A stretch of DNA of 64,000 nt from Streptomyces sp. TS71-3 (GTDB taxonomy: Bacteria > Actinomycetota > Actinomycetes > Streptomycetales > Streptomycetaceae): the NCBI RefSeq assembly GCF_018327685.1, contig NZ_BNEL01000001.1:2232001-2296000 (forward strand), read 5' to 3'. This document shows positions 52,509 to 60,915 of this stretch, one piece after another. How positions within the stretch are numbered: the first letter of the stretch is position 1; every line of letters begins with the position of its first letter. The notes beneath the pieces are model-generated. The model ran no database searches. It was not told the DNA's origin and was given only the letters and a program-made list of their open reading frames with translations. The position numbers and the translations under genes were made by a program.

Positions 52509-53066
52509 CTACCCGCCCGCGGCCGGCTCCCGGGACGGCGCCCCCGCCGCAGGCCCCCTGCCACCGCGGCGCCGCGCGCGCAGCGCCGCCACCGCGGCCT
52601 CGACGTCCGCGCTGCCCAGGTGCCGCTCGAAGGCCATCAGCCAGTACATGGCGCGCTCGGTGTCGCACCCCATGAGGTCGGCGATGTCCTTCGCGCCGAG
52701 CCCGAGGCCGTGGCGCAGCACCCCGGCGTCGGCGGCGGGGCCGCTCACGAGCCGGTGGAGCGCGTCCGTGATCGGCCGTGGACGCGCCCGCAGGGACATG
52801 GCCAGCCTGCGGCGCAGGATCCGCCAGCCCACCGCCGAGGGGCTCAGCTTGAGCGCCGCCGGCCAGGCCACCAGCAGCTCGCCCAGGGCGCACCGCACCG
52901 CGTGCTCGGCGGCGGCGCCGTCTCCCAGCCGGCACAGGGCGTACGCCCGGTAGCGGGCGCCGTGGAGCATGCAGAACGCGCCGAACTCCAGGGGGAGGCT
53001 CACGTCGATGCCGCTGAACTCCAGCGGAAGGCTGGCGTCGGCACCACCGACGTCGTCGCGGGACAT
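52509..53066 (-). CDS. Sigma-factor-like protein (divergent)
   Basis: A 185-residue protein I cannot assign firmly. ARYRAYALCRLGDGAAAEHAVRCALGELLVAW resembles ECF sigma region 2, and GLGLGAKDIADLMGCDTERAMYWLMAFERHL resembles the region 4 helix-turn-helix. The linker and basic patches are weak. The N-terminus has two LPLEF repeats (SLPLEFSG, SLPLEFGA), and the C-terminus is Arg/Ala-rich. It could be a degenerate ECF sigma or a regulator of one. It lies downstream of a zinc-ribbon XRE gene and a minisatellite. Confidence 0.6.
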   Translation of the reverse strand: MSRDDVGGADASLPLEFSGIDVSLPLEFGAFCMLHGARYRAYALCRLGDGAAAEHAVRCALGELLVAWPAALKLSPSAVGWRILRRRLAMSLRARPRPITDALHRLVSGPAADAGVLRHGLGLGAKDIADLMGCDTERAMYWLMAFERHLGSADVEAAVAALRARRRGGRGPAAGAPSREPAAGG

Positions 53067-53124
53067 ACCGGGCTCCTGAGCTGGGGGAGGGAGGGAAGGG
53101 GACGGCCTTGGGGGGTGGTCTACC

Positions 53125-53319
53125 GGGCCGGTCGGGAAGGCCCTGAGGGGTCCCCCGGACTGGCAGGGAAGGCCCTGAGGGGCCCCCGGACTGGCAGGGA
53201 AGCTGAGGGGTCCCCCGGGCCGGTAGGGAAAGGCCCTGAGGGGGCCCCGGGCCGGCAGGGGAAGGCCCTGGGGCCTGCCGGGCCGGTAGGGAAAGCCCTG
53301 GCGGGTCCCCCGGACCGGC
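53125..53319. repeat. Six-copy ~31-bp minisatellite
   Basis: Six units of 29-32 bp built on GGGCCGGTAGGGAAAGGCCC followed by TGAGGGGTCCCCC run from 53125, with a partial seventh. Each contains GGGCC/GGCCC-type inverted pieces, so RNA from it would be highly folded. It lies between two minus-strand genes. Confidence 0.85.
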
Positions 53320-53324
53320 CGCGG

Positions 53325-54638
53325 TCAGCCGAAGGCGGCCGCGGGGATGACGGGAAGGCCGGGCGAGGCCTCGGGCGGCGGCAGCTGCGCACCGGCGACC
53401 AGCGCGGACGCCTGCCACCAGAGCCGCTGGACGTCCTCGTCCCGGCCGCCGAGCGCCGTCACCAGCCGGGCGATCACCGCCTGGTCCGCGGGCGGCGGGG
53501 CCGCCGGGTCGACGAGGCAGGCGAGGTGGTCATGGGTGAGCCCCTCCGCGGCGCCGCCCAGGGCCGGCAGGTCCGGCTCGGCCGCGGCCAGGTACAGGCC
53601 GCGCAGGGCCATGCGGATCGCCGTCTGCCCCTCGGACGAGGAGCGCGGCGGGGCGGGCGCGGTGCCGTGCGCCTGGCGCCAGAGGTCGGCCAGGTCGTCC
53701 GGGTCGGCGCCGCACGCCTCGGCGAAGCTCCTGGTCACGTCCCAGGACGGCAGTCGTTTGCCGGCGAGCACCAGCGAAAGGTAGGAGGCCGAGACGCCGA
53801 TGCGCCGGGCGAGGGCGCGGGCCGAGATGGCGCGGGACTCCCGAAGGTGGCCCATGGCCTGGGTGAGCTGTCCTGCCGCCGGTCTCTCCCGGCCGTCCCC
53901 GACTGCCGGAGCGCGCGCCGGCGCCGGGCGCCGGCCCGGGGTCCGCGAGCCGCCGGCGTCCGGCACGGCACCGGGTCGGGACGGCGCCCCGCCGGGTCGG
54001 GGCACCGCACCGGGTCGGGGCACCGCACCGGAACGCGGAACCCCCCTCGTGCCCGCCCCTGAGCTGCCGTCCGGAGCACCCGGCACCGTGCCGCCGCTCG
54101 ACGTGCCGCCGCTCGACGTGCCGCCTCCCCCCGTCCCCGCCGCCTGCACGGGGCTCTCCCCGGCCGGGGCAGGCAGGGCGCGGGTGCCGCGGGCCCTGCG
54201 CCGGCGCCGCTCCAGCGCCCGGGCCACCTGGTCCGCCGACCAGTGCCCGCGCGCCGACCCGGCGGCCATGCTGGTCGCCTCGCCGATCTCCGCCCAGGTG
54301 ATCCCGTGGCTGCGGGCCTTGCGCACCGCCACGGCGAGCATGTCCTCGGCGTCCAGCTTCAGCGTGACCGCGCGGTGCACCAGCTGGATCGGCGCGTCGG
54401 GCGCGGCGCTCTCCGCCGCGCCGAGCAGTTCCCGGGCGTCGCGCAGGGTCTCCTCGGCGAGGCCCGCGGCGGCCTCGTCGTGTTCGGGAGGGACGCCGAC
54501 GCGGACGGCGGTCCGTGCGCGGTAGGCGGAGCTGCGGCAGGACGGGCTGCAGAAGCGGGGGAGGCGTCCCCGGTTGCTGGGGCGCCGGAACGCCGCTCCG
54601 CAGGACGGGCAGGTGAGGTCGGAGGGCCGTGCAGGCAT
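53325..54638 (-). CDS. Zinc-ribbon and XRE-type HTH regulator
   Basis: A 437-residue protein. The N-terminal zinc ribbon is LTCPSCGAAFRRPSNRGR followed by FCSPSCR. A helical region follows (DDAPIQLVHRAVTLKLDAEDMLAVAVRKARSHGITWAEIGEA-like), ending in an HTH-like segment (SMAAGSARGHWSADQVARALERR). A Gly/Ser/Pro linker with GGTSS and PRPGAV repeats leads to an XRE HTH (GHLRESRAISARALARRIGVSASYLSLVLAGKRLPSW) and a helical C-terminus. ATG 54638 has AAGGAG just upstream. Probably a DNA-binding regulator; targets unknown. Confidence 0.75.
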   Translation of the reverse strand: MPARPSDLTCPSCGAAFRRPSNRGRLPRFCSPSCRSSAYRARTAVRVGVPPEHDEAAAGLAEETLRDARELLGAAESAAPDAPIQLVHRAVTLKLDAEDMLAVAVRKARSHGITWAEIGEATSMAAGSARGHWSADQVARALERRRRRARGTRALPAPAGESPVQAAGTGGGGTSSGGTSSGGTVPGAPDGSSGAGTRGVPRSGAVPRPGAVPRPGGAPSRPGAVPDAGGSRTPGRRPAPARAPAVGDGRERPAAGQLTQAMGHLRESRAISARALARRIGVSASYLSLVLAGKRLPSWDVTRSFAEACGADPDDLADLWRQAHGTAPAPPRSSSEGQTAIRMALRGLYLAAAEPDLPALGGAAEGLTHDHLACLVDPAAPPPADQAVIARLVTALGGRDEDVQRLWWQASALVAGAQLPPPEASPGLPVIPAAAFG

Positions 54639-54885
54639 GCGGGGACTCCTTCGGGGGCGCTGGGGCCGGGACCCCCGCCGGACGGCGGCAGGGGCCCTGC
54701 CGCGAGGCGGCGGGAACCGTGCGGGACGGCGGCGGCCGGACCCTGCCGGGGGCGGCAGCCGTCTCTCGTCACGCCGCCCGTGCCGGTTTGGCGGGTCGGC
54801 GGAACGAAAGGAGGGGACCGTGCCGGTGGGGCGGCGGGGTGCGCGGGCCGGGCCGCGGCCGTGGGGACGCGGCCCGGCGGGTGGG

Positions 54886-55158
54886 TCAGGAGCCCTCGCT
54901 CCTGGCATAGCGGTAGGTGACGGTGCCTGCCGCCGTGAGGGTCCCCAGCGCGGCGGTGCCGAGCAGCGGGGCGGCCGGGACGTCACGGATCAGCAGGATC
55001 AGCAGCACGGGCAGGGCGAGGAAGGCGCCCAGCCGGATGTTGACCCGGCCGCAAACGGCTCCAGATGTTTGGACGTCCCCGAAGGGAGACATGTAAGTTG
55101 CGTAGCCGCTGGTCCGGCCCCCGTGCGGGTCGGGAGGAGCGGCGAGATGTCGGGGCAT
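54886..55158 (-). CDS. Small membrane protein, unknown
   Basis: A 90-residue protein with two likely helices (LGAFLALPVLLILLI and APLLGTAALGTLTAAGTVTY) and a hydrophilic N-terminus with one Cys. I do not recognise a family. ATG 55158 has an excellent AAGGAG five bases upstream, which supports the full length; ATG 55092 (MSPFGDVQTSG) is a weaker alternative. It faces the AT-richer region before dxr and is not clearly in an operon. Confidence 0.6.
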   Translation of the reverse strand: MPRHLAAPPDPHGGRTSGYATYMSPFGDVQTSGAVCGRVNIRLGAFLALPVLLILLIRDVPAAPLLGTAALGTLTAAGTVTYRYARSEGS

Positions 55159-55630
55159 TGATGCTCCTTGGTCTCGAACATTTGTTAAGCAGTGGGCCCC
55201 GGGTGGTTGGCAGACCGTGTTCCCGGGGTCACGCTGTGTTCGCCGACCTTAACCGCTCGCGTGACGCTGAGCGAACCTATCGTCACGTAAACGGGAAGTC
55301 TTTTCGGTCGGATCGGAGAAATCGCAGGCAGGTGCATTTCTCAACGGAAGAACTGTCATATGCCAGGGCAATGACAGCAGTTGAACGCGCCCCCCGCGCC
55401 CCTCTCTCCCCGCCCGGCCCGAAACTCCGTGCCCGGTAAAACGCATTTCCCGCGCGCCCGCAGCCGCGCCCCGGCACGGGCCGTCTCCCCTACCGGAGGC
55501 CCGCCCGGAGCCCCATCCGGAGCAGCGGCCAACGCCGCCCCCATCCGGCTGTGGCGTCCGCCCGGCACCGGCGGCGCGCGGGCGGGCAGCCGCTGTCGGC
55601 GCCCCGACCCGGAGCCGCAACAATGGGGGG
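55159..55630. other. AT-richer gap with inverted repeats before dxr
   Basis: No gene is supported in these 472 bases. 55150-55380 is AT-richer than average. CTGTCAT (55353-55359) and ATGACAG (55371-55377) form an inverted repeat. GTTCGC near 55229 and GCGAAC near 55271 form a wider one. CAACAAT near 55617 may be the dxr -10. The 55380-55600 part is GC-rich without signal. Confidence 0.5.
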
Positions 55631-56893
55631 ATGAGCGACAGCCCTGCGCCCCTAGCGGATCCGCACCTCGTCTTCGATCCCGGCGGCGGCCCCTCGGCCC
55701 ACCGGGACATCGTCATCCTCGGCTCCACAGGCTCGATCGGCACGCAGGCCATCGACCTGGTGCTGCGCCATCCCGACCGCTTCCGCGTCACCGGCCTCTC
55801 GGCGGCCGGCGGGCGGGTCGCCCTCCTCGCCGAGCAGGCCTACCGCCTGCGGGTGCGCACGGTCGCCGTGGCGCGCGAGGACGTGGTGCCCGCGCTCCGC
55901 GAGGCGCTGTCCGCCCGGTACAGCACCGGGGAGCCGCTGCCCGAGATCCTCGCAGGGCCCGAGGCGGCCACCGAACTCGCCGCATCCGACTGCCACACCG
56001 TGCTCAACGGCATCACCGGCTCCATCGGCCTCGCGCCCACCCTGGCCGCCCTCGGCGCCGGACGGACCCTGGCCCTGGCGAACAAGGAGTCGCTGATCGT
56101 GGGCGGCCCCCTGGTCAAGGAGCTGGCCAAGCCGGGCCAGATCATCCCGGTCGACTCCGAGCACGCCGCCCTCTTCCAGGCGCTGGCCGCCGGCACCCGC
56201 GCCCAGGTGCGCAAGCTGGTCGTCACCGCCTCCGGCGGGCCCTTCCGCGGCCGCAGCAAGGCCGACCTGGCGAACGTCACCCCCAAGGACGCGCTCGCAC
56301 ACCCCACCTGGGCCATGGGCCCGGTGATCACGGTGAACTCCGCCACGCTCGTCAACAAGGGCCTGGAGGTGATCGAGGCCCACCTGCTCTACGACATCCC
56401 GTTCGAGCAGATCGAGGTGGTCGTCCACCCGCAGTCGTACGTGCATTCGATGGTGGAGTTCCTGGACGGCTCCACCATCGCCCAGGCCACCCCGCCCGAC
56501 ATGCGGGGACCGATCGCCATCGGGCTCGGCTGGCCCGAGCGCATCCCGGACGCGGCACCCGCCTTCGACTGGAGCAAGGCGTCGGCATGGGAGTTCTTCC
56601 CGCTCGACGACGAGGCCTTTCCCTCGGTCGGCCTCGCCCGGCACGTCGGACGGCTCGCGTCGACGGCTCCGGCGGTGTTCAATGCGGCCAACGAGGAGTG
56701 CGTCGACGCGTTCCTGAACGGAGCGCTGCCCTTCAACGGCATCATGGAGACCGTCACCGAGGTCGTCGCCGAACACGGCATGCCTCGAACGGGAACTTCA
56801 CTGACCGTCGCGGACGTCCTCGAAGCGGAGGCCTGGGCGCGCGCCCGGGCCCGTGAACTCACGGCTCAGGCGATCGCGGAGGCCCGTACATGA
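55631..56893 (+). CDS. dxr: 1-deoxy-D-xylulose 5-phosphate reductoisomerase
   Basis: Makes 2-C-methyl-D-erythritol 4-phosphate, the committed step of the MEP isoprenoid pathway, with NADPH and a divalent metal. The 420-residue product has the NADPH motif [31 protein letters not shown], the metal/substrate site [42 protein letters not shown] and [16 protein letters not shown] 55631 follows an AACAAT element closely, possibly leaderless. It overlaps rseP by four bases (ATGA). Confidence 0.97.
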   Translation: MSDSPAPLADPHLVFDPGGGPSAHRDIVILGSTGSIGTQAIDLVLRHPDRFRVTGLSAAGGRVALLAEQAYRLRVRTVAVAREDVVPALREALSARYSTGEPLPEILAGPEAATELAASDCHTVLNGITGSIGLAPTLAALGAGRTLALANKESLIVGGPLVKELAKPGQIIPVDSEHAALFQALAAGTRAQVRKLVVTASGGPFRGRSKADLANVTPKDALAHPTWAMGPVITVNSATLVNKGLEVIEAHLLYDIPFEQIEVVVHPQSYVHSMVEFLDGSTIAQATPPDMRGPIAIGLGWPERIPDAAPAFDWSKASAWEFFPLDDEAFPSVGLARHVGRLASTAPAVFNAANEECVDAFLNGALPFNGIMETVTEVVAEHGMPRTGTSLTVADVLEAEAWARARARELTAQAIAEART

Positions 56894-58191
56894 CGGCACT
56901 GATGATGATCCTCGGAATAGTCGTCTTCGCGATCGGGCTGCTCATCTCCATCGCCTGGCACGAGCTGGGGCACCTCACCACCGCCAAGATGTTCGGCATC
57001 CGGGTGCCCCAGTACATGGTGGGCTTCGGGCCGACGCTCTTCTCCCGCAGGAAGGGCGACACCGAGTACGGCTTCAAGGCCATCCCCCTGGGCGGCTACA
57101 TCCGCATGATCGGGATGTTCCCGCCGGGCCCCGACGGGAGGATAGAGGCCCGTTCCACCTCACCCTGGCGGGGCATGATCGAGGACGCCCGCTCGGCGGC
57201 CTTCGAGGAACTCCAGCCCGGCGACGAGCACCGCCTCTTCTACACGCGCAAGCCGTGGAAGCGGGTCATCGTGATGTTCGCGGGCCCCTTCATGAACCTG
57301 ATCCTCGCCGTCGCGGTCTTCCTCGGCGTCATGATGACGTTCGGCATCGAGACCCAGACGACCACCGTCGGCAAGGTGTCCGACTGCGTCATCCAGCAGA
57401 GCGAGAACCGCGCGACCTGCCACAAGGGCGACAAGGCGGCCCCCGCCAAGGCCGCGGGCCTCCAGGCCGGCGACAAGATCGTCGCGGTGGACGGCAGGCC
57501 CATGAAGGACTGGTCCACCCTCCAGGACACCATCCGCGACACCATCGGCCCCGCCAGCATCACCGTGGAGCGCCACGGCGACCGCCAGGTCCTGCACGCC
57601 GACCTCATAAAGAACCAGGTCAGCAAGGTCGACGGGCACGGCGGCTACGTGCAGGGCAAATACGTCTATGCCGGCTTCCTCGGCTTCAGCCCCGCCTCGG
57701 GCATCGTCAAGCAGTCCTTCGGGGCCTCCGTGGACCGGATGGGCGACATGATGCAGCAGGGCGTCCACTCCCTGGTCGCCCTGCCGTCCAAGATCCCCGC
57801 CCTGTGGGACGCGGCCTTCGAGGGCGCGCCGCGGCAGCCCGACTCCCCGATGGGAGTGGTCGGGGCGGCCCGGGTCGGCGGTGAGGTGTTCACCCTGGAC
57901 ATCCCGCCGCAGAACCAGATCGCGATGATGCTGTTCCTCGTCGCCGGCTTCAACCTCTCCCTGTTCCTGTTCAACATGCTCCCGCTGCTGCCCCTGGACG
58001 GCGGGCACATCGCGGGCGCGCTCTGGGAGGCGCTGCGCCGGCACACCGCCCGGCTCGTCAAGCGGCCCGATCCCGGTCCGTTCGACGTGGCGAAGCTGAT
58101 GCCGGTCGCGTACGTGGTCGCGGGGATCTTCGTCTGCTTCACGATCCTGGTGCTCATCGCCGACGTCGTTAACCCGGTCAAAATCTCCTGA
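56890..58191 (+). CDS. rseP: Site-2 zinc metalloprotease (M50, RseP-like)
   Basis: Intramembrane protease that cuts transmembrane anti-sigma factors or signal-peptide remnants. The 433-residue product has HELGH in the first helix region ([18 protein letters not shown], about residue 24), [28 protein letters not shown], a PDZ domain ([21 protein letters not shown]) and the second metal motif [11 protein letters not shown] near residue 376. ATG 56890 overlaps the dxr stop. The dxr-rseP-ispG order is conserved in actinobacteria. Confidence 0.95.
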   Translation: MTALMMILGIVVFAIGLLISIAWHELGHLTTAKMFGIRVPQYMVGFGPTLFSRRKGDTEYGFKAIPLGGYIRMIGMFPPGPDGRIEARSTSPWRGMIEDARSAAFEELQPGDEHRLFYTRKPWKRVIVMFAGPFMNLILAVAVFLGVMMTFGIETQTTTVGKVSDCVIQQSENRATCHKGDKAAPAKAAGLQAGDKIVAVDGRPMKDWSTLQDTIRDTIGPASITVERHGDRQVLHADLIKNQVSKVDGHGGYVQGKYVYAGFLGFSPASGIVKQSFGASVDRMGDMMQQGVHSLVALPSKIPALWDAAFEGAPRQPDSPMGVVGAARVGGEVFTLDIPPQNQIAMMLFLVAGFNLSLFLFNMLPLLPLDGGHIAGALWEALRRHTARLVKRPDPGPFDVAKLMPVAYVVAGIFVCFTILVLIADVVNPVKIS

Positions 58192-58363
58192 TTGGCAGCG
58201 GTTCACTGCGGCCGGGCTGCCCTGCGGCCCGGCCGCCCCGGGCGAGTGACGCAGAGCCCGGAATATCCTGCGGATGTGCCCCGGCATGCGCCCGTGCCGT
58301 AATCTCGGATCCCGACCCGCCCGCTGACGGGACCTTGATCCACATCTTGGGGTTGCACAGCAG

Positions 58364-59518
58364 ATGACTGCGATTTCTCTTGGCATGCCGTCCGTTCCGA
58401 CCAAGCTCGCCGAGCGCCGTAAATCCCGGCAGATCCAGGTGGGGTCCGTTCCCGTGGGCGGGGACGCCCCGGTGTCGGTGCAGTCGATGACGACGACGCG
58501 CACGTCCGACATCGGCGCGACATTGCAGCAGATCGCGGAGCTGACCGCGTCCGGGTGCCAGATCGTGCGGGTGGCGTGCCCCACACAGGATGATGCGGAC
58601 GCGCTGGCGGCGATTGCGAAGAAATCGCAGATTCCGGTGATCGCGGATATTCATTTCCAGCCGAAGTACGTGTTCGCCGCCATTGACGCGGGGTGTGCGG
58701 CGGTTCGGGTGAATCCGGGGAATATCAAGCAGTTCGACGACAAGGTTCGTGAAATCTCGAAGGCGGCTTCCGACGCGGGGACGCCGATTCGTATCGGGGT
58801 GAATGCGGGGTCGTTGGACAGGCGGCTTCTGGAGAAGTACGGGAAGGCGACGCCTGAGGCGCTGGTGGAGTCGGCGCTGTGGGAGGCGTCGTTGTTCGAG
58901 GAGCATGGTTTCCGGGATATCAAGATCTCGGTGAAGCACAACGATCCGGTGGTGATGGTGAATGCGTACCGGTTGTTGGCTGAGCGGTGTGATTATCCGT
59001 TGCACCTGGGTGTGACGGAGGCGGGGCCCGCGTTCCAGGGGACGATCAAGTCGGCGGTGGCGTTCGGTGCGCTGTTGTCGGAGGGGATCGGGGACACGAT
59101 TCGGGTGTCGTTGTCGGCGCCTCCCGTGGAGGAGGTGAAGGTCGGTATTCAGATTCTGGAGTCGTTGAATCTGCGGCAGCGGGGTCTGGAGATCGTGTCG
59201 TGTCCGTCGTGCGGTCGTGCGCAGGTGGACGTGTACAAGCTGGCGGAGGAGGTGACCGCCGGGTTGACGGGGATGGAGGTGCCGTTGCGGGTGGCGGTCA
59301 TGGGGTGCGTGGTGAACGGTCCGGGTGAGGCGCGTGAGGCGGATCTCGGGGTGGCCTCGGGCAACGGCAAGGGGCAGATCTTCGTGAAGGGCGAGGTCAT
59401 CAAGACGGTGCCGGAGTCGAAGATCGTGGAGACGCTGATCGACGAGGCGATGAAGATCGCCGAGCAGATGGAGAAGGACGGCGTCGTCTCGGGGGAGCCC
59501 GAGATCTCGGTGAGCTGA
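58364..59518 (+). CDS. ispG: 4-hydroxy-3-methylbut-2-enyl diphosphate synthase
   Basis: Iron-sulfur enzyme (GcpE) converting MEcPP to HMBPP in the MEP pathway. The 384-residue product has the TIM-barrel start [31 protein letters not shown] motif, and the [4Fe-4S] cysteines in [12 protein letters not shown] and [15 protein letters not shown] 58364 begins [17 protein letters not shown] -10-like site is at about 58300. Between about 58600 and 59300 many codons end in G or T (for example TGT GAT TAT CCG TTG), unlike the C-rich codon use of neighbours. Confidence 0.96.
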   Translation: MTAISLGMPSVPTKLAERRKSRQIQVGSVPVGGDAPVSVQSMTTTRTSDIGATLQQIAELTASGCQIVRVACPTQDDADALAAIAKKSQIPVIADIHFQPKYVFAAIDAGCAAVRVNPGNIKQFDDKVREISKAASDAGTPIRIGVNAGSLDRRLLEKYGKATPEALVESALWEASLFEEHGFRDIKISVKHNDPVVMVNAYRLLAERCDYPLHLGVTEAGPAFQGTIKSAVAFGALLSEGIGDTIRVSLSAPPVEEVKVGIQILESLNLRQRGLEIVSCPSCGRAQVDVYKLAEEVTAGLTGMEVPLRVAVMGCVVNGPGEAREADLGVASGNGKGQIFVKGEVIKTVPESKIVETLIDEAMKIAEQMEKDGVVSGEPEISVS

Positions 59519-59790
59519 CGCTCCCACGGCGCTGCGCGCCCGGCGCTTGAGGCACCCCTCGCGCCGGGCGGCGCACGTTGCCTGGAGTGCCCGTCCGGCT
59601 CCGCTCGCTCGACGCCGGGGATGGCGGTTTCGCCGGGTTCGGCACCGCCGGGCACCTTGTCGTTGGTTGCTTGCCGGAGCGGCGGGACTGGGCGCGGATG
59701 GCGTTCGACGTACCGGCCGGCCCGGAGTGCGCCTCGGGGCGCGCAAGCGCACCCCGCTCGTGGGCGGGGAACAGGCCACCCCGACGTGGC

Positions 59791-60447
59791 CTAGCAGCGG
59801 GACACGACGCGCAGATCGGTGACCTTCTTCGTCGGCACGACGAGCGCCTCCGCCTCTCCCGCCCGGTGGATCCGCACGCTCGCGCCGTCAGCGCTCTCCA
59901 ACCTCCCGCACGTCGACCTCCCGTCGTGCGTGACCGTCACGTACGCGGGCGGGGCCGGGGCCGCCTCCGGGGCCCACCAGGTCGCGACGATCCCCATGAG
60001 CAGGCACACCAGCGCCGCGGCGACGATGGTGCGGGCGCGCCTCAGCCGGGCTGCCGCTGTGTCGGCCAGGGCGATCTGGTACGCCGCGACCGATGCGTGG
60101 CGGCGGTGGATGTCCGCCAGCGTCACGGTGCCCTCACGGGTGCCGGCCTGCGCCCCGAGGGCCTGCCAGAGCCCCGCCAGGGAGAGCGCGATGCCGCCGC
60201 CGATGAGCAGGGTGACCGCCGTGCGCCAGCCCAGGGTGAGGTGGGCCGTCGTGTCGCGGCCCTTGATCACCGCGCCCGTGGTGACCAGCGTCACGAAGGC
60301 GGCGAGGCCGTTGCGCCAGGCCTCCGCGTTGGCACGGACCGTGGGCAGGGAGGCTTCGGCCAGGGCGGCGAAGCGGTCGCGCTCGGCCAGGTCCGCCGGC
60401 GTCGGAGGGCGCTCGGGCAGCCGCGGCCGAAGGGGCGTGTCGTTCAC
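59791..60447 (-). CDS. Three-helix membrane protein of the CHAT operon
   Basis: A 218-residue protein of unknown function. The cytosolic N-terminus has an amphipathic helix (ERDRFAALAEASLPTVRANAEAWRNG), then helices GLAAFVTLVTTGAVI and TAVTLLIGGGIALSLAGLWQAL. A long cytosolic-type helix follows (DIHRRHASVAAYQIALADTAAARLRRART) with a third helix TIVAAALVCLLMGIVATWW. A C-terminal beta-rich domain of about 55 residues has two cysteines (STCGRL and VVSRC). GTG 60447 overlaps the upstream TGA (GTGA), showing coupling. Possible membrane effector or anchor; it resembles TRADD-N-associated membrane proteins only loosely. Confidence 0.7.
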   Translation of the reverse strand: MNDTPLRPRLPERPPTPADLAERDRFAALAEASLPTVRANAEAWRNGLAAFVTLVTTGAVIKGRDTTAHLTLGWRTAVTLLIGGGIALSLAGLWQALGAQAGTREGTVTLADIHRRHASVAAYQIALADTAAARLRRARTIVAAALVCLLMGIVATWWAPEAAPAPPAYVTVTHDGRSTCGRLESADGASVRIHRAGEAEALVVPTKKVTDLRVVSRC

Positions 60448-60875
60448 TGCTGTCCGCCGGCGGGTCCGCGGTCGGCGGCGAGCTCGATGCGGAAGCTGAC
60501 GCCGCAGCCGCCGGTGGCACTGGCGTCGGCGGTCCCGGGGCCGCCGGTCGGGTGCGCGACGCCGCACGAGCAGGTGACGTCCAGCACGACCGGCTCGCGC
60601 GAACCGGCAGGCTCCACCAGGTCCCTGCCGCCGCTGCCCGGCACGCCCGCGCGGCTCTCGCCGAGCCCGTTGGAGACGGCCGTCAGAGGACGCCGGTCGG
60701 TGAAGCGGTGCACGCAGCGCGGGCATGCGCCTTCGACGACGGCCGAGGAGACGTTGTCACTCGCCGTCACCGACGCGGTGAGGGCGCCCGACTCCAGGAG
60801 ACGGAACGCGGCCTCGGTCCAGCGGTAGTCCGAGGTCTGTTCATACGGGATGGGAGGCTGGGGCTGCTGGGTCAT
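60444..60875 (-). CDS. Small cysteine-pair (zinc-ribbon-like) protein of the CHAT operon
   Basis: A 143-residue protein I cannot place in a family. GACPRCVHRF and VTCSCGVAHP with a further Cys in GGCGVSFRIEL suggest a metal-binding ribbon. The N-terminus (PIPYEQTSDYRWTEAAFRLLESGALTASVTASDN) looks structured; no signal or membrane segment. ATG 60875 has GAGGTG upstream; GTG 60881 is possible. It lies 40 bases after the CHAT gene stop and overlaps the membrane-protein gene by four bases. Likely an adaptor or sensor between the two; this is inference. Confidence 0.7.
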   Translation of the reverse strand: MTQQPQPPIPYEQTSDYRWTEAAFRLLESGALTASVTASDNVSSAVVEGACPRCVHRFTDRRPLTAVSNGLGESRAGVPGSGGRDLVEPAGSREPVVLDVTCSCGVAHPTGGPGTADASATGGCGVSFRIELAADRGPAGGQQ

Positions 60876-60915
60876 GGTCACCTCTGCCGGGACGCGGGTT
60901 CGCGGATGGAAGGGG

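Noticed and set aside
50242..53418. A 1,058-codon minus-strand open frame
   Set aside because: It is antisense to the acyl-CoA dehydrogenase and reads through the minisatellite; no domain is seen. High GC at third positions explains it.
59791..60447. Bacterial gasdermin next to the CHAT protease
   Set aside because: The product has clear membrane helices and lacks the length and amphipathic beta pattern of gasdermins.
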